The notes: generated by a model from the sequence alone, not told the origin. A stretch of 36,891 nt of DNA from Candidatus Amesbacteria bacterium RIFOXYB1_FULL_44_23 (GCA_001773775.1 MEXR01000035.1:1-36891), one strand, 5' to 3'. Shown: positions 17,403 to 27,997, counted from the first letter of the stretch. Numbers and translations are program-made.

Positions 17403-19283
17403 ATGAGTAAAATAATTGGTATCGATTTAGGCACCACCAACAGCTGTGTAGCTGTAATGGAAGGTGGCGTTGCCAAAGTAATTCCGGCCGCTGACACTGG
17501 TCGTAATGTTACCCCGTCAGTAGTTGAACCTGTAAAAAACTTGGTGGGAGATGTGGCCAAAAGACAGATAATTCTTAATCCCAAAAACACTGTCTATAGC
17601 ATTAAACGCCTTATGGGCCGAAAAGTTTCTGACGCCGAAGTCAAACGGACTCATGAGATGGTTCCCTACAAAATTGTGTCCGGAAAAGACGGTATGGCCT
17701 GTGTGGAAGTAGCCGGAAAACAATACACGCCTCAGGAAATTTCCGCTAAGGTTCTCCAAACCATGAAAGCGCACGCAGAAGCTTACCTTGGCACTTCAGT
17801 TGACAGCGCTGTAATCACCGTTCCGGCCTATTTTGACGATTCACAGCGTCAGGCCACTAAGCAAGCAGGCGACATTGCCGGTCTGAAAGTTGAGAGAATA
17901 ATCAATGAACCAACTGCGGCCGCTTTGGCCTATGGATTGGATAAGAAGAACGCACACACTGTGGCTGTATATGATCTGGGTGGCGGCACGTTTGATATTT
18001 CAATTCTCGAATTAGGCGATGGAGTTTTTGAAGTCAAAGCCACCAATGGAGATACACACCTCGGTGGTGATGACTTTGACGAAAAGATCATGCAATGGAT
18101 TGTTGATGAATTCAAAAAAGACAATGGGATCGATTTGAAAAAAGACGTTCAGGCTTTGCAAAGAGTCAGGGACGCGGCAGAAAAAGCCAAGATTGAACTT
18201 TCATCCAGCATGGAAGTTGAAATCAACCAACCATACATCACACAAAAAGATGGTCAACCGCTTCATCTTAATTTAAAACTCACTCGGGCCAAGCTGGAAT
18301 CAATTGTTGATGAACTGATCCAAAAAACCACAGTTCCCGTAAAAGCCTGCCTTAAAGATGCCAAGAAAAACTTCTCCGAAATTGATGAAGTAGTTTTGGT
18401 TGGGGGAATGACCCGCATGCCAAAAGTTGTCGAAACAGTTAAATCTCTTTTTGGCAAAGAACCAAACCGAAGTGTTAACCCTGATGAAGTTGTGGCAATC
18501 GGTGCAGCCATCCAGGGTGGAGTCCTGACCGGAGATGTAAAAGATGTGGTTCTTCTGGATGTTACTCCGCTTACCTTAGGCCTGGAAACTCTGGGAGGCG
18601 TGTCCACTCCACTAATCGAAAGAAACACCACCATCCCTACAAGCAAATCTCAGGTCTTTTCAACTGCGGCAGACAGTCAAACCTCTGTGGAAATACATGT
18701 CTTACAAGGTGAAAGACCTATGGCCTCAGATAATAAAACTTTGGGCAGATTTATTTTGGACGGAATCCCACCGGCTCCTAGAGGTGTTCCTCAGGTTGAG
18801 GTTACGTTTGATATCGACGCTTCCGGCATTCTTAAAGTCTCAGCCAAAGACCGTGCTACCAGTAAGCAGCAACACATCACCATTACCAACAGTACCAATT
18901 TAGACGAAAAGGAAGTTGAGCGCATGCGTTCAGAAGCCGAAAAGCATCAAGCCGAAGATGCTGAGAAGAAAGCTAAAATCGAAGCCCGAAATCAGGCCGA
19001 CTCCTTAATTATAACTGCCGAAAAAACAGTTAAAGACGCAGGTGACAAAGCCCCGGCAGATTTGAAAAAAGAAGTTGAAGACAAGTCCAAAGCCTTAAAA
19101 GACATCCTCGACTCTGGATCAAAAGAAGAACTGGAATCTAAATCCAAGGACCTTTTAGATTCTCTACAAAAGTTAGGAGCCAGCTTGTATCAACAGTCAA
19201 CCCCTCCCCCAGGTGAAGAACCTCAACCAAAAACGGACACCAAATCCGACGCCAAGCCGGAAGAGGGTGAAGTAGTAAACTAG
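17403..19283 (+). CDS. dnaK: Chaperone DnaK (Hsp70)
   Basis: [34 protein letters not shown]; 626 aa. Confidence 0.98.
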   Translation: MSKIIGIDLGTTNSCVAVMEGGVAKVIPAADTGRNVTPSVVEPVKNLVGDVAKRQIILNPKNTVYSIKRLMGRKVSDAEVKRTHEMVPYKIVSGKDGMACVEVAGKQYTPQEISAKVLQTMKAHAEAYLGTSVDSAVITVPAYFDDSQRQATKQAGDIAGLKVERIINEPTAAALAYGLDKKNAHTVAVYDLGGGTFDISILELGDGVFEVKATNGDTHLGGDDFDEKIMQWIVDEFKKDNGIDLKKDVQALQRVRDAAEKAKIELSSSMEVEINQPYITQKDGQPLHLNLKLTRAKLESIVDELIQKTTVPVKACLKDAKKNFSEIDEVVLVGGMTRMPKVVETVKSLFGKEPNRSVNPDEVVAIGAAIQGGVLTGDVKDVVLLDVTPLTLGLETLGGVSTPLIERNTTIPTSKSQVFSTAADSQTSVEIHVLQGERPMASDNKTLGRFILDGIPPAPRGVPQVEVTFDIDASGILKVSAKDRATSKQQHITITNSTNLDEKEVERMRSEAEKHQAEDAEKKAKIEARNQADSLIITAEKTVKDAGDKAPADLKKEVEDKSKALKDILDSGSKEELESKSKDLLDSLQKLGASLYQQSTPPPGEEPQPKTDTKSDAKPEEGEVVN

Positions 19284-19391
19284 TAACCCCAGTGTATAGA
19301 TGGGTCGGCGACTTCCAACAACACTTAACGGTATAGGCTGTTACAATAACACTTCACGATTTTTATATCAGACCGTAATCAAGTTGACAAT

Positions 19392-19420
19392 AAAAAAACC
19401 CGGATTTCTCCGGGTTTTTT
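19392..19420. terminator. Bidirectional intrinsic terminator between convergent dnaK and the RRM gene
   Basis: AAAAAAACCCGGA-TTTC-TCCGGGTTTTTT. Confidence 0.85.
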
Positions 19421-19427
19421 AGAAAAC

Positions 19428-19688
19428 TTACTTTTCAGCTTTCGGTTTTGCCACATTTACGGTCATATTACGACCCTCAAGTGGTTGGTTATTGAACATT
19501 TCAATTGCCTTTTTGGCTTCTTCATCAGTTGCCATTTCCACAAATCCAAAACCTTTGCTTCTACCTGTGAACCTATCGGTTAACACGACAGCATCAGTTA
19601 CGGTACCGGCTTGACTAAAGTGTTGCTTCAGTAAATCAGTAGTGACTGACCAAGAAAGATTTCCTACAAACAATTTTTTATTATTAAT
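19428..19688 (-). CDS. RRM-domain RNA-binding protein (single RRM)
   Basis: LFVGNLSWSVTTDLLKQHFSQAGTVTDAVVLTDRFTGRSKGFGFVEM (RNP2/RNP1). Start assigned to ATT at 19688; the ORF track uses TTG at 19673. Confidence 0.85.
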   Translation of the reverse strand: MNNKKLFVGNLSWSVTTDLLKQHFSQAGTVTDAVVLTDRFTGRSKGFGFVEMATDEEAKKAIEMFNNQPLEGRNMTVNVAKPKAEK

Positions 19689-19729
19689 ACTCAGTCACCC
19701 CCATCAGACAAAACAAATACAATAACTGT

Positions 19730-19735
19730 ATTTTA
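19730..19735 (-). promoter_or_regulatory. Extended -10 element (TGG-TAAAAT) upstream of the RRM gene
   Basis: TTGTGGTAAAATACAG on the minus strand. Confidence 0.35.
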
Positions 19736-19752
19736 CCACAACTAAGGTCATT

Positions 19753-20601
19753 TTATAGTTTCCATCTGGCAAATATTCCGGCTGGTAAAATTCTCCCTCC
19801 CACACTTTCTTTTAATCCCAATTCTCCACTCTCCACGTTTTCTTTCATCACGTCAGTCAGCAAATTTTCCACAGCCAGATGTGACAAATCAGCCGTGTAT
19901 GCATTTATCAGGAAAAACAGGGGAGTCTCGGAAAGTATTTCTCGGCAAGCATGAGCCAGTTTGGGTAGATTGTTTTCCAGTTTCCAAACCTCGCCCGATA
20001 CCCCTCTTCCAAACCTGGGAGGATCCATGATAATGCCGTCATATTTTGCCCCTCTTCGAATTTCCCGTTGCACAAATTTAATTGCGTCGTCCTGAATCCA
20101 TCTGATGCTATCTTTAGCAATTCTTGACAATTTAGCGTTTTCCGAAGCCCACATCATTGCCGGCCTGGAGGAGTCTACGTGTGTGACCTGAGCTCCGGCC
20201 ATAGCTGCTGCCATGGTTGCCCCGCCCGTGTATGCAAACAAATTGAGAACTTTTTTGTCGTGACCTTTACCTTGCGACTTTAGTATTTGTGTAATCCAAT
20301 CCCAATTTACCGCTTGTTCCGGGAACACACCCACATGTTTAAACTCAGTTGGTTTCAGATTGAACACCATCTTGTCGTACGAAATTTTCCACTCAGTCGG
20401 TGGTGAGCTACTAAATCTCCACTCTTCACCGGTAAAAATTCCCTCAGCCTTTTTCCACAAGTCCTCCGATTTCTTATTCCAGATAATTCTTGGTTCGGGA
20501 CGGGTTACTATAAAACCGCCAAATCTTTCCAGTTTCTCACCGTTACCACTGTCCAGCAACTCATAATCTCTCCATTGGTCTGCGATTAATAAACTTGTCA
20601 T
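19753..20601 (-). CDS. Class I SAM-dependent methyltransferase, RlmI/COG1092-like
   Basis: VLNLFAYTGGATMAAAMAGAQVTHVDSS...GIIMDPPRFGRG. Start MTSLLIADQW at 20601. Confidence 0.8.
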   Translation of the reverse strand: MTSLLIADQWRDYELLDSGNGEKLERFGGFIVTRPEPRIIWNKKSEDLWKKAEGIFTGEEWRFSSSPPTEWKISYDKMVFNLKPTEFKHVGVFPEQAVNWDWITQILKSQGKGHDKKVLNLFAYTGGATMAAAMAGAQVTHVDSSRPAMMWASENAKLSRIAKDSIRWIQDDAIKFVQREIRRGAKYDGIIMDPPRFGRGVSGEVWKLENNLPKLAHACREILSETPLFFLINAYTADLSHLAVENLLTDVMKENVESGELGLKESVGGRILPAGIFARWKL

Positions 20602-20614
20602 TATAAAACTAGAC

Positions 20615-20956
20615 CTAAACTCTCCTTCGCTTTTTCGGCCTGGCTCCATTATGTGCCATTGGGGTGACGTCGGCAATTAGGGACATTTTCATTCCTGCAG
20701 CTCGAAGTGCTCGTAGAGCAGCGTCACGACCCGCACCTGGCCCTTTTAAAAACACTTCTACCTCTTTTACACCTAACGTCATTGCTTTCCTGGCTGTTGC
20801 CTCAACGGCAGTTGTGGCTGCAAACGGAGTAGCTTTTCTGGCCCCTTTAAACCCCGACGCACCAGAAGAACCCCAGGCCACCACGTTTCCGGAAGAATCA
20901 GAAATGGATACCAACGTATTGTTGAAAGTTGCCGTGATATTTACTCTGCCGGTCAT
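20615..20956 (-). CDS. rpsK: 30S ribosomal protein S11 (uS11)
   Basis: [45 protein letters not shown]. Confidence 0.97.
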   Translation of the reverse strand: MTGRVNITATFNNTLVSISDSSGNVVAWGSSGASGFKGARKATPFAATTAVEATARKAMTLGVKEVEVFLKGPGAGRDAALRALRAAGMKMSLIADVTPMAHNGARPKKRRRV

Positions 20957-21363
20957 TATTCCTTCTCCTTCTTGGCTGCATCGACCTTAGCTAACACCTC
21001 TTTTTTCAAAGCTCCGATTGTCATTCTCTTACCCCTCTTGGTTCTGGCGTTGGTTCTTGTTCTCTGCCCTCGGACCGGTAATCCTCTTGAATGTCTCATT
21101 CCGCGATACGTACCGGTTTCTTTTAGCCGGGTAATGTTTAAAGCTACTGCCTTTCTCAAGTCTCCTTCAACCTTTAGGGATTCAACTACTTTTTGTAGCC
21201 TGGCCACTTCTTCGGTGGTCAGATCATGAACTCTTTTTGCCGGTTCAATAACCGCCCTTTTTAAAACATCGTAAACATTGGTTCTTCCTATCCCATATAT
21301 ATAGGTCAGTGAGATGTCCACTCGTTTTTTTTCTGGAATATCGATTCCTGCAATTCTAGGCAT
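20956..21363 (-). CDS. rpsM: 30S ribosomal protein S13 (uS13)
   Basis: [35 protein letters not shown]...[25 protein letters not shown]. Confidence 0.97.
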   Translation of the reverse strand: MPRIAGIDIPEKKRVDISLTYIYGIGRTNVYDVLKRAVIEPAKRVHDLTTEEVARLQKVVESLKVEGDLRKAVALNITRLKETGTYRGMRHSRGLPVRGQRTRTNARTKRGKRMTIGALKKEVLAKVDAAKKEKE

Positions 21364-21368
21364 ATTAC

Positions 21369-21482
21369 TTATCCTTGGCGCTGTTTATGTTTTGGATTGG
21401 TGCAAATAACAAACAAAACACCCTTCCGCTTGATAACCTTGCAGTTTTTACATCTAGATTTAATTGACGCTTGAACTTTCAT
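21369..21482 (-). CDS. rpmJ: 50S ribosomal protein L36 (bL36), zinc-binding type; absent from the ORF track
   Basis: Minus-strand translation [37 protein letters not shown], between infA and rpsM. Confidence 0.95.
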   Translation of the reverse strand: MKVQASIKSRCKNCKVIKRKGVLFVICTNPKHKQRQG

Positions 21483-21485
21483 TTA

Positions 21486-21725
21486 TTACTTTATTTTATA
21501 AATAATCCGCCCTCTTGATTTATCCAGAGGACTTATTTCAAAACGCACTCTGTCGCCGGGCATTAGTCTTACGTAGTGAAGACGCATGCGGCCGGCAATA
21601 GTGCACAGCAGTGACTGACCTACCAAAAGGCTATCTCCAGCCGAGTCGATTTTTACCCTAAACATGGTGTTAGGTAAATTCTCTAAAACGACTCCTTCAG
21701 CGACGAAATTCTTCTGGTCGGTCAT
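21486..21725 (-). CDS. infA: Translation initiation factor IF-1
   Basis: 79 aa; VVLENLPNTMFRVKI...GRMRLHYVRLMPGDRVRFEISPLDKSRGRIIYK. Confidence 0.96.
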   Translation of the reverse strand: MTDQKNFVAEGVVLENLPNTMFRVKIDSAGDSLLVGQSLLCTIAGRMRLHYVRLMPGDRVRFEISPLDKSRGRIIYKIK

Positions 21726-22486
21726 TATTTAGGCTCAGTTAGAACAACAGTGCCCTGATTGGTCACGGCCACACTATGCTCAAACAGCCCTGATATTTTA
21801 CCATCAGCCGTGACTATTGTCCAACCATCGTCATTTTTGTACTCAACATCAAACACCCCCTCGTTGTACATCACTTCGATAGCCAGGGTCATTCCGGCTA
21901 CAATGGTAGGGGAATGCTGTCCGTCGCCCATATCAAAGCATGGAATGGCAGGCTGTTCGTGCAGTTGTCGGCCCACTCCGTGACCAGTAAGAGCTCTTAC
22001 CACGCTGTACCCTCCACTCTCTACTCCACCTTGCATCGCCCTTGAAATATCGACTATCTTTTTGCCTGGTTTTGCTTGCGCAATCGCCATTTTTAAAGCC
22101 TGCCGTCCCACATCCAAGAACTTTTGCACTTTTGGGTTCTTTCCGGCCACAACAGTTGTGGCCGTGTCGGTATGAAAGCCCTTATAAAACAGCCCTACAT
22201 CTATTCCTACCTTATCACCTTCTTTAATTACTCTTTCGTCTGGAATGCCATGAACGACCACCTCGTTTATATTAATGCACGTGGCATGGTGGTAGCCGGG
22301 TACCATTTTAAAAGACGCCTTTCCTCCTGTTTTTTGAATTTTTTCATCAGCGAGTTTTTCCAGATCTATAGCTTTCACACCGGGTATTATGGCCGCTGCC
22401 ACTTCTTGCCTGATTTCCCCCAAAAGCCTACCCCCTTCAGCCATAATTTTAATCTGCTCATCAGTTTTAAGCTCAAATTTATCCAT
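21725..22486 (-). CDS. map: Methionine aminopeptidase type I
   Basis: VGIDVGLFYKGFHTDTATT, GHGVGRQLHEQP, LAIEVMYNEG. Confidence 0.96.
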   Translation of the reverse strand: MDKFELKTDEQIKIMAEGGRLLGEIRQEVAAAIIPGVKAIDLEKLADEKIQKTGGKASFKMVPGYHHATCININEVVVHGIPDERVIKEGDKVGIDVGLFYKGFHTDTATTVVAGKNPKVQKFLDVGRQALKMAIAQAKPGKKIVDISRAMQGGVESGGYSVVRALTGHGVGRQLHEQPAIPCFDMGDGQHSPTIVAGMTLAIEVMYNEGVFDVEYKNDDGWTIVTADGKISGLFEHSVAVTNQGTVVLTEPK

Positions 22487-23117
22487 TCAGACCTAGCCTT
22501 TCTACAATTTCTTTATGAATTTCTTCAATGGACCTTTCCCCATTTATTTCTAGTAAAATTCCATCCTCTTCCGCTTTCTGTTTTACCTCTTTGGTAAAAC
22601 CCCACGTCAGCCTTTTTTTAATAGCATCAGGTGAATCATCTGCTCTTTGCACCAGCTCGCCACCGCACGCACATACATTTCCCCTCGGAGAAGGATTGGT
22701 TATCAAGTTGTAAACATTACCGCACTTAAGACATGTTCTCCGTGACGAAAGACGTCTTACAACCTCTTCTTCAGAAATCCAAATATAGACTAATCTATCA
22801 ATTTTTTGTCCCAGAAGCCCCAATAAATATTTCAACAAATCGTATTGTTTCACATTTCTTGGGGTTCCATCAAACAAATATCCATTTGGGCTGGGGATAC
22901 TCAACTTTTCAGTCAACACTTTTTCTAAAATCTCATCTGATACTAATTTTCCTTCTGACAGAGTTTTGCTGATTTCCTCTGCCAGGGGACTATCTGAGGC
23001 CGATATGGCCCTCAATATTCTTCCTGTTTCAATATGTGAAAATCCATACTTTTCAACTAACATTTCAGCTTGAGTTCCTTTTCCTGACCCTTGAGGCCCC
23101 AAAATCACCAAATTCAT
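22479..23117 (-). CDS. adk: Adenylate kinase (Cys-containing lid)
   Basis: MNLVILGPQGSGKGTQAEMLVEKYGFSHIETG; CLKCG...CACGG lid. Confidence 0.94.
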   Translation of the reverse strand: MNLVILGPQGSGKGTQAEMLVEKYGFSHIETGRILRAISASDSPLAEEISKTLSEGKLVSDEILEKVLTEKLSIPSPNGYLFDGTPRNVKQYDLLKYLLGLLGQKIDRLVYIWISEEEVVRRLSSRRTCLKCGNVYNLITNPSPRGNVCACGGELVQRADDSPDAIKKRLTWGFTKEVKQKAEEDGILLEINGERSIEEIHKEIVERLGLNG

Positions 23118-23118
23118 A

Positions 23119-24402
23119 CTATAAAAATCCTTCGTAACTCCTAACCAACAGTTGAGATTGTAATGATTTAGTTGTTTCTAAAACCACGGACACCACGATT
23201 AAAAGTCCGGTGCCGCCGATAGAGAGAGTGGGAATATTTAAAATTTCTTGCGCAATAGCCGGTAAGATAGCTATGGCTCCCAAAAACAAAGCTCCGGCAA
23301 AGGTTATTCTATTCAAAACTCCCGATAAATAGTTTGCCGTGGCTTCACCAGGTCTCACCCCGGGTATGAAGCCGCCATACTTTTTCAAATCATCCGCAAT
23401 TTTCTCCGGATTAAATACGATAGCAGTATAAAAATATGTAAATGCGACGATCATCACAAAATAAATTAGGTTATATTGCCATCCGCCAGGCTCCATAAAT
23501 TTCACGACCGCCCTGGCAACATTTGCTAAAGCGGGATTTGGTACCTGTTCAATAAATCTTCCCACCATTGATGGCAAAAGTACCAGCGACACTGCAAAAA
23601 TAATTGGAATTACTCCAGCCTGATTTACTCTCAACGGAAGATGGGTCGATTGGCCGCCGTATATTTTCCCCGCCTTTACTCTTTTTGCATATTGAACCAC
23701 AATGTTTCTTGAAGCTTCATTCATAAACACTACTCCCGCTACCACCAGCAAACCAGTTGCCCCAAATACTAACAGATTTCCTAAATTCAGTGTCTCTAAA
23801 GTTACCGCAGTTTGTCCTAAAGTAACGGGAAGTCGGCCGACAATGCCGGCAAAAATTAACAGACTGATTCCGTTTCCAACACCGTATTCAGTAATTAATT
23901 CTCCTAACCATACCGTCAAAATCGTACCGGCTGTCATGGTAATAATTAAGGCCAAAAGCGAAGCCGGGTCTAAACTGGAAAATACACCCTGACTTTTTAA
24001 TAAAAAATACATTCCAAAGGCCTGCAAAATAGCGATTGGTACTGTGATTAGTCTGGTGTACTGATTTACAATTTCTCTCCCGTACTCTCCTTCTTTCTGT
24101 AACTCTTCCAGTTTGGGAAAAATAACTGTCAACAGCTGCATAATAATTGAAGCATTAATATAAGGCCCTAATCCCAAGGCCACCAAACTGAAATTTGCCA
24201 AAGTTCCTCCGGAGAATATATCCAAAAGGCCCAATAGCTGGCTTGAGGAGAACAAGTTTTTCAAAGCAATTCTATCAACTCCTCCCACCGGTACATGAGC
24301 TAAAAACCTATAAGCCAAAAGCATAAGTCCAGTAAAAATCAGCTTCCTTCTCAAATCTCGGGCGCTCCAGATTTGTCTTAGTGTTCTGGACAGTTTATTC
24401 AT
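23119..24402 (-). CDS. secY: Protein translocase subunit SecY
   Basis: [45 protein letters not shown]. Confidence 0.97.
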   Translation of the reverse strand: MNKLSRTLRQIWSARDLRRKLIFTGLMLLAYRFLAHVPVGGVDRIALKNLFSSSQLLGLLDIFSGGTLANFSLVALGLGPYINASIIMQLLTVIFPKLEELQKEGEYGREIVNQYTRLITVPIAILQAFGMYFLLKSQGVFSSLDPASLLALIITMTAGTILTVWLGELITEYGVGNGISLLIFAGIVGRLPVTLGQTAVTLETLNLGNLLVFGATGLLVVAGVVFMNEASRNIVVQYAKRVKAGKIYGGQSTHLPLRVNQAGVIPIIFAVSLVLLPSMVGRFIEQVPNPALANVARAVVKFMEPGGWQYNLIYFVMIVAFTYFYTAIVFNPEKIADDLKKYGGFIPGVRPGEATANYLSGVLNRITFAGALFLGAIAILPAIAQEILNIPTLSIGGTGLLIVVSVVLETTKSLQSQLLVRSYEGFL

Positions 24403-24412
24403 GATTTATTTC

Positions 24413-24850
24413 TTACGCAATTTTACCGCCTGCTTTCAGAATCTTCTGCTTTGCGGCTTCAGATACTGCCACTTTCACTTCCAAAGCCTGTTTGATCTCT
24501 CCTTCACCTAATATTTTTACAAAACCCACCTTGCTATCAACTACCCCCTTTTTAATCAAAGCCTCCAGAGTTACTGCGGTACTGGCAGGCCAGTCCGAAA
24601 GCTTAGTCAGATTGAGTATTACTGGTTTTTTACCCCAGGGTTTCATTCTCCCTTTTCCGCGAAGTAACGGCAACCTTTTGATAAACGATTTTTTTACCTT
24701 TGTCCCCTCAAATATTTCCGGAATACTTCCTCTGGCTTTCTGCCCCTTTGTTCCTCGACCGGAAGTATGCCCGCCTTTTCCAGACCCATAACCACGACCC
24801 ACTCTTTTTGCAGATCTTTTTACGCTTTTAGGAAGATTTGACAAATTCAT
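24413..24850 (-). CDS. rplO: 50S ribosomal protein L15 (uL15)
   Basis: GRGYGSGKGGHTSGRGTKGQKARG. Confidence 0.96.
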   Translation of the reverse strand: MNLSNLPKSVKRSAKRVGRGYGSGKGGHTSGRGTKGQKARGSIPEIFEGTKVKKSFIKRLPLLRGKGRMKPWGKKPVILNLTKLSDWPASTAVTLEALIKKGVVDSKVGFVKILGEGEIKQALEVKVAVSEAAKQKILKAGGKIA

Positions 24851-24851
24851 G

Positions 24852-25331
24852 CTACGATTTTTTGGTTGTTGGTAACATCTTTAGTCGACTCAAGGCCTCC
24901 AGGGTTGCATATACATTACTGATTTTATTTGAAGTCCCTAAGATTTTCCCAATGACGTCTTTTATGCCGGCAGCTTCGACAACCGCCCGCACCGATCCGC
25001 CAGCGATCACTCCGCTACCGGCCGGGGCTGGCTTCAACATGATTCTGGCAGCTCCCAGTTTGATTCTGATTTCATGGGGGATGGTGGTTCCCCTCATGGG
25101 CACTTCAATCATCCTCTTTTGTGCATAGCTAATCCCTTTTTTCATTGCTGATGATACATCAGCTGCTTTTCCTAGTCCCACTCCTACTTTCCCTTTTCTG
25201 TCCCCAACTACAACCAAAGCCGCAAATCCCACGCGATTACCCCCCTTGGTTTTTTTGCTCACCCGGTTTATCTGTACAACTTTTTCTTCGAACTCTTTTT
25301 CCGATGAATCGGAATTTCTAGGTTGAAACAT
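24852..25331 (-). CDS. rpsE: 30S ribosomal protein S5 (uS5)
   Basis: [33 protein letters not shown]. Confidence 0.96.
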   Translation of the reverse strand: MFQPRNSDSSEKEFEEKVVQINRVSKKTKGGNRVGFAALVVVGDRKGKVGVGLGKAADVSSAMKKGISYAQKRMIEVPMRGTTIPHEIRIKLGAARIMLKPAPAGSGVIAGGSVRAVVEAAGIKDVIGKILGTSNKISNVYATLEALSRLKMLPTTKKS

Positions 25332-25334
25332 ATT

Positions 25335-25652
25335 TTAAAAAGACAATCCGCCCTCCCTTGCAGCGGTAGCCAATAATTTTACCTTACCATGATATTTGTA
25401 ACCACCCCGGTCTAAAGCCACCTCAATTATTTTAAGTTTTTTGGCTTTTTCAGCGATTTGTTTTCCCGCAGCCACAGCATCGGTGTTTTTCACTCCGGCC
25501 ACAGTATTTCCGGTTTTCAGATCAATCAGCTGGGCATAAACAAATTTGTTACTTCTGGTTACAACCAGTCTGTGTCCTCTGGAAGTTTTATCCAACTTGC
25601 CGCGTATCGCAGCAACTCTTCTGATTCTGGTTTGACTATATCGTGTCGGCAT
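25335..25652 (-). CDS. rplR: 50S ribosomal protein L18 (uL18)
   Basis: RLVVTRSNKFVYAQLIDLKTGNTV...FDRGGYKYHGKV-like C-terminus; position between rpsE and rplF. Confidence 0.94.
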   Translation of the reverse strand: MPTRYSQTRIRRVAAIRGKLDKTSRGHRLVVTRSNKFVYAQLIDLKTGNTVAGVKNTDAVAAGKQIAEKAKKLKIIEVALDRGGYKYHGKVKLLATAAREGGLSF

Positions 25653-25656
25653 ATTA

Positions 25657-26193
25657 TTAAGCTCCTACTTTAGCAGCCTTTCCGGCTTTTCGTTTAATAA
25701 CTTCATTTTCATACTTAAAGCCCTTGGCTTTATAGGGATCAGCCGGCTTAAGGCCGCGGATTCTTGCCGCCACTTCGCCCACCAGCACCTTATCGGCTCC
25801 CTTAACAGTAATTTTATTTTCCTTAACTTCAAAAGAAATTCCGGTGAGCGGTTTAATTACCACCGGATGGGAAAAACCTAAAGCAAGTTGCAACTCAGAT
25901 CCGTTGGTAGTGGCTCTGTATCCAGTTCCAGATAATTCTAAAACCTTCGACCAACCATCAGTTACGCCAACCACCATATTGGAGATTAATGTTCTGGTTA
26001 GACCGTGAATGTTTCCGAAGTTAACGTCATCAACTTTTATTTTCATCTCTCCGCCATTAATCTCAACCTTAGCTTCGTTGTGTAAGCTAATTTTCAAGGC
26101 CCCCTTGGGTCCTTTGACCACCACTTCATTTCCCTGAACTTCTACTGTTACAGTCTCAGGAATTTTTATGGGTAATTTACCAATTCTAGACAT
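25657..26193 (-). CDS. rplF: 50S ribosomal protein L6 (uL6)
   Basis: MSRIGKLPIKIPETVTVEVQGNEVVVKGPKG. Confidence 0.96.
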   Translation of the reverse strand: MSRIGKLPIKIPETVTVEVQGNEVVVKGPKGALKISLHNEAKVEINGGEMKIKVDDVNFGNIHGLTRTLISNMVVGVTDGWSKVLELSGTGYRATTNGSELQLALGFSHPVVIKPLTGISFEVKENKITVKGADKVLVGEVAARIRGLKPADPYKAKGFKYENEVIKRKAGKAAKVGA

Positions 26194-26200
26194 ATGTTTA

Positions 26201-26581
26201 CTACCACACTCTGGCGAGGATCTCTCCGCCCATATTTAACTTTCTAGCCTGCTTATCACTCATTATTCCTTTTGGGGTTGTCACAATGTTTATTCCCAGT
26301 CCACCCAAAACCCGGGGAAATTCATGTGCTCCGCAGTATATTCTGGCCCCCGATTTGCTTACTCGGGAAATGCCTGTAATAGCAGGGGACTTACCCTGAT
26401 ATTTAAGCTCGACCACGATTTTGTTGTCCGCAACTTTAATTCCTTTTACATATCCGGTTTCAACTAAAACTTTAGCTACCCCCACAATCACCTTTGTTGA
26501 CGGCCCTTCCACCTCGTTCACTTTGGCGGTGTAACCATTTCTTACCCTAGTTAAAAAATCTGATAATAAATCTGTTACCAT
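26201..26581 (-). CDS. rpsH: 30S ribosomal protein S8 (uS8)
   Basis: [17 protein letters not shown]...[27 protein letters not shown]. Confidence 0.96.
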   Translation of the reverse strand: MVTDLLSDFLTRVRNGYTAKVNEVEGPSTKVIVGVAKVLVETGYVKGIKVADNKIVVELKYQGKSPAITGISRVSKSGARIYCGAHEFPRVLGGLGINIVTTPKGIMSDKQARKLNMGGEILARVW

Positions 26582-26760
26582 GATGCCTTTCTTACTCCGG
26601 GGAGTTCTCCTTTGTTGGCCAACTCTCTAAAACAGAGTCTGCACAAGCCAAAAAGGCGTAAGTAACCTCTTGGTCGTCCACACAGGTTACACCGATTACG
26701 GTACTGAGTCGAAAACTTTAAACCGTTAATTTGTTTTACAATTTTAGATGTTTTTGCCAT
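26575..26760 (-). CDS. rpsN: 30S ribosomal protein S14 type Z (uS14)
   Basis: 61 aa [10 protein letters not shown]...[38 protein letters not shown]. Start at 26760, not the ORF-track start. Confidence 0.96.
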   Translation of the reverse strand: MAKTSKIVKQINGLKFSTQYRNRCNLCGRPRGYLRLFGLCRLCFRELANKGELPGVRKASW

Positions 26761-26764
26761 ATGA

Positions 26765-27313
26765 TTAAGACGCATTTGCCTTTTCAAAAGGCATACCCAG
26801 TAAAGCCAGCAACTTTTGAGAGATTTTAGCATCGCCACCCGAAATCACAAAAGAAATTTCCAAGCCTCTCACCCTGTCCACTTTAGAATAATCAATCTCA
26901 GGAAAAACTGTTTGTTCGGTAAGTCCCATCGTATAGTTCCCTTTTTTGTCAAAAGAGGTGAGTGAAACTCCCTGGAAATCTCTGACTCTGGGAAGGGTAA
27001 TACTAAACAGTTTGGTCATAAAGTCATACATTCTCTTTCCCCGTAGAGTTACAGTTACCCCAACCGGATCACCTTCTCTGACTTTAAATCCGGCAATTGA
27101 TAATTTGGCCGTGGTCACTTTTGGTTTTTGTCCCGAAATAACTGCCATTTGTTCACAAACTTTTTCTAAAACACCTTTGTCATGTGCGGCCTCTTTCAGT
27201 CCCACGTTAATTACCACCTTCATAACTTTAGGTACGGACATAACATTTACCAAGGAAAACTCCTTCATTAAAAGTGGCACAATGTTTTTTTGGTAATTTT
27301 CGTGTAAATTCAT
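26765..27313 (-). CDS. rplE: 50S ribosomal protein L5 (uL5)
   Basis: [30 protein letters not shown]...[11 protein letters not shown]. Start MNLHENYQ at 27313. Confidence 0.95.
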   Translation of the reverse strand: MNLHENYQKNIVPLLMKEFSLVNVMSVPKVMKVVINVGLKEAAHDKGVLEKVCEQMAVISGQKPKVTTAKLSIAGFKVREGDPVGVTVTLRGKRMYDFMTKLFSITLPRVRDFQGVSLTSFDKKGNYTMGLTEQTVFPEIDYSKVDRVRGLEISFVISGGDAKISQKLLALLGMPFEKANAS

Positions 27314-27317
27314 AAAT

Positions 27318-27623
27318 TTAAATATCAGCATCACATTTGCGGCAAACTCTGATTTTTTTATCATCGACAAACCTGTATCCAACTCGGGTTAGTTGTTTGC
27401 ATTTCGTGCAAACTAAGGCCACCTTAGATACCGCAATCGGCTTATCTAAAGTCAGAATTTCTCCCGGCTTACCCTCGCCTTGTGGTTTGCGGTGTTTCTT
27501 GTATTGATTCAGTCCAGGGATTAGGAGTGTCAACTCCTTAACAAACACCCGCTCAACCTTGCCTTGTCGGCCTCGGTCTTTACCGGTTAAAATTTGTACG
27601 TTATCTCCCTTTTTAATCTTCAT
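27318..27623 (-). CDS. rplX: 50S ribosomal protein L24 (uL24) with CxxC...CxxC
   Basis: MKIKKGDNVQILTGKDRGRQGKVERVF...CTKC...CRKC. Confidence 0.95.
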   Translation of the reverse strand: MKIKKGDNVQILTGKDRGRQGKVERVFVKELTLLIPGLNQYKKHRKPQGEGKPGEILTLDKPIAVSKVALVCTKCKQLTRVGYRFVDDKKIRVCRKCDADI

Positions 27624-27625
27624 AG

Positions 27626-27997
27626 TTAGAGCACTTCTGTAGCAAGTGATGCTATTTTGCTAAATTCTTTGTCTTTTACTTCACGGGCAATTGGTCCAAA
27701 AACCCGGGTTCCCCGCGGTTCATTGGACTTTGGATCAATAATCACGGCCGCATTATCATCAAATCTGATATAACTTCCATCTGCTCGACGTTTCTCTTTT
27801 CTGGTTCTCACAATAACGGCTTTAACTACCTCTGAATCTTTAACCACCCCGTTGGGATCAGCTTTGTCTACCACCGCCGTTACAATATCACCTACATAAG
27901 CGTAGGCTCGTTTCCATCCTCCGGTTACGTGAATGACTCTTAACCGTTTGGCGCCGCAATTATCGGCTGGTACTAAGATACTTCTAAGTTGCACCAT
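27626..27997 (-). CDS. rplN: 50S ribosomal protein L14 (uL14)
   Basis: [27 protein letters not shown]...[10 protein letters not shown]. Confidence 0.97.
   Translation of the reverse strand: MVQLRSILVPADNCGAKRLRVIHVTGGWKRAYAYVGDIVTAVVDKADPNGVVKDSEVVKAVIVRTRKEKRRADGSYIRFDDNAAVIIDPKSNEPRGTRVFGPIAREVKDKEFSKIASLATEVL

Noticed and set aside
18263-18646. 127-aa minus-strand ORF inside dnaK
   Set aside because: Antisense shadow of a strongly conserved gene.
19284-19391. Possible small RNA in the dnaK-RRM intergenic region
   Set aside because: No clear promoter-hairpin unit beyond the shared bidirectional terminator; not enough evidence.
26761-26838. N-terminal extension of S14 in the ORF track
   Set aside because: The extension lies over the end of rplE; the conserved start MAKTSK at 26760 gives a normal 61-aa S14.
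27314-27382. N-terminal extension of L5 in the ORF track
   Set aside because: It lies over the end of rplX; MNLHENYQ at 27313 matches a normal L5 start.
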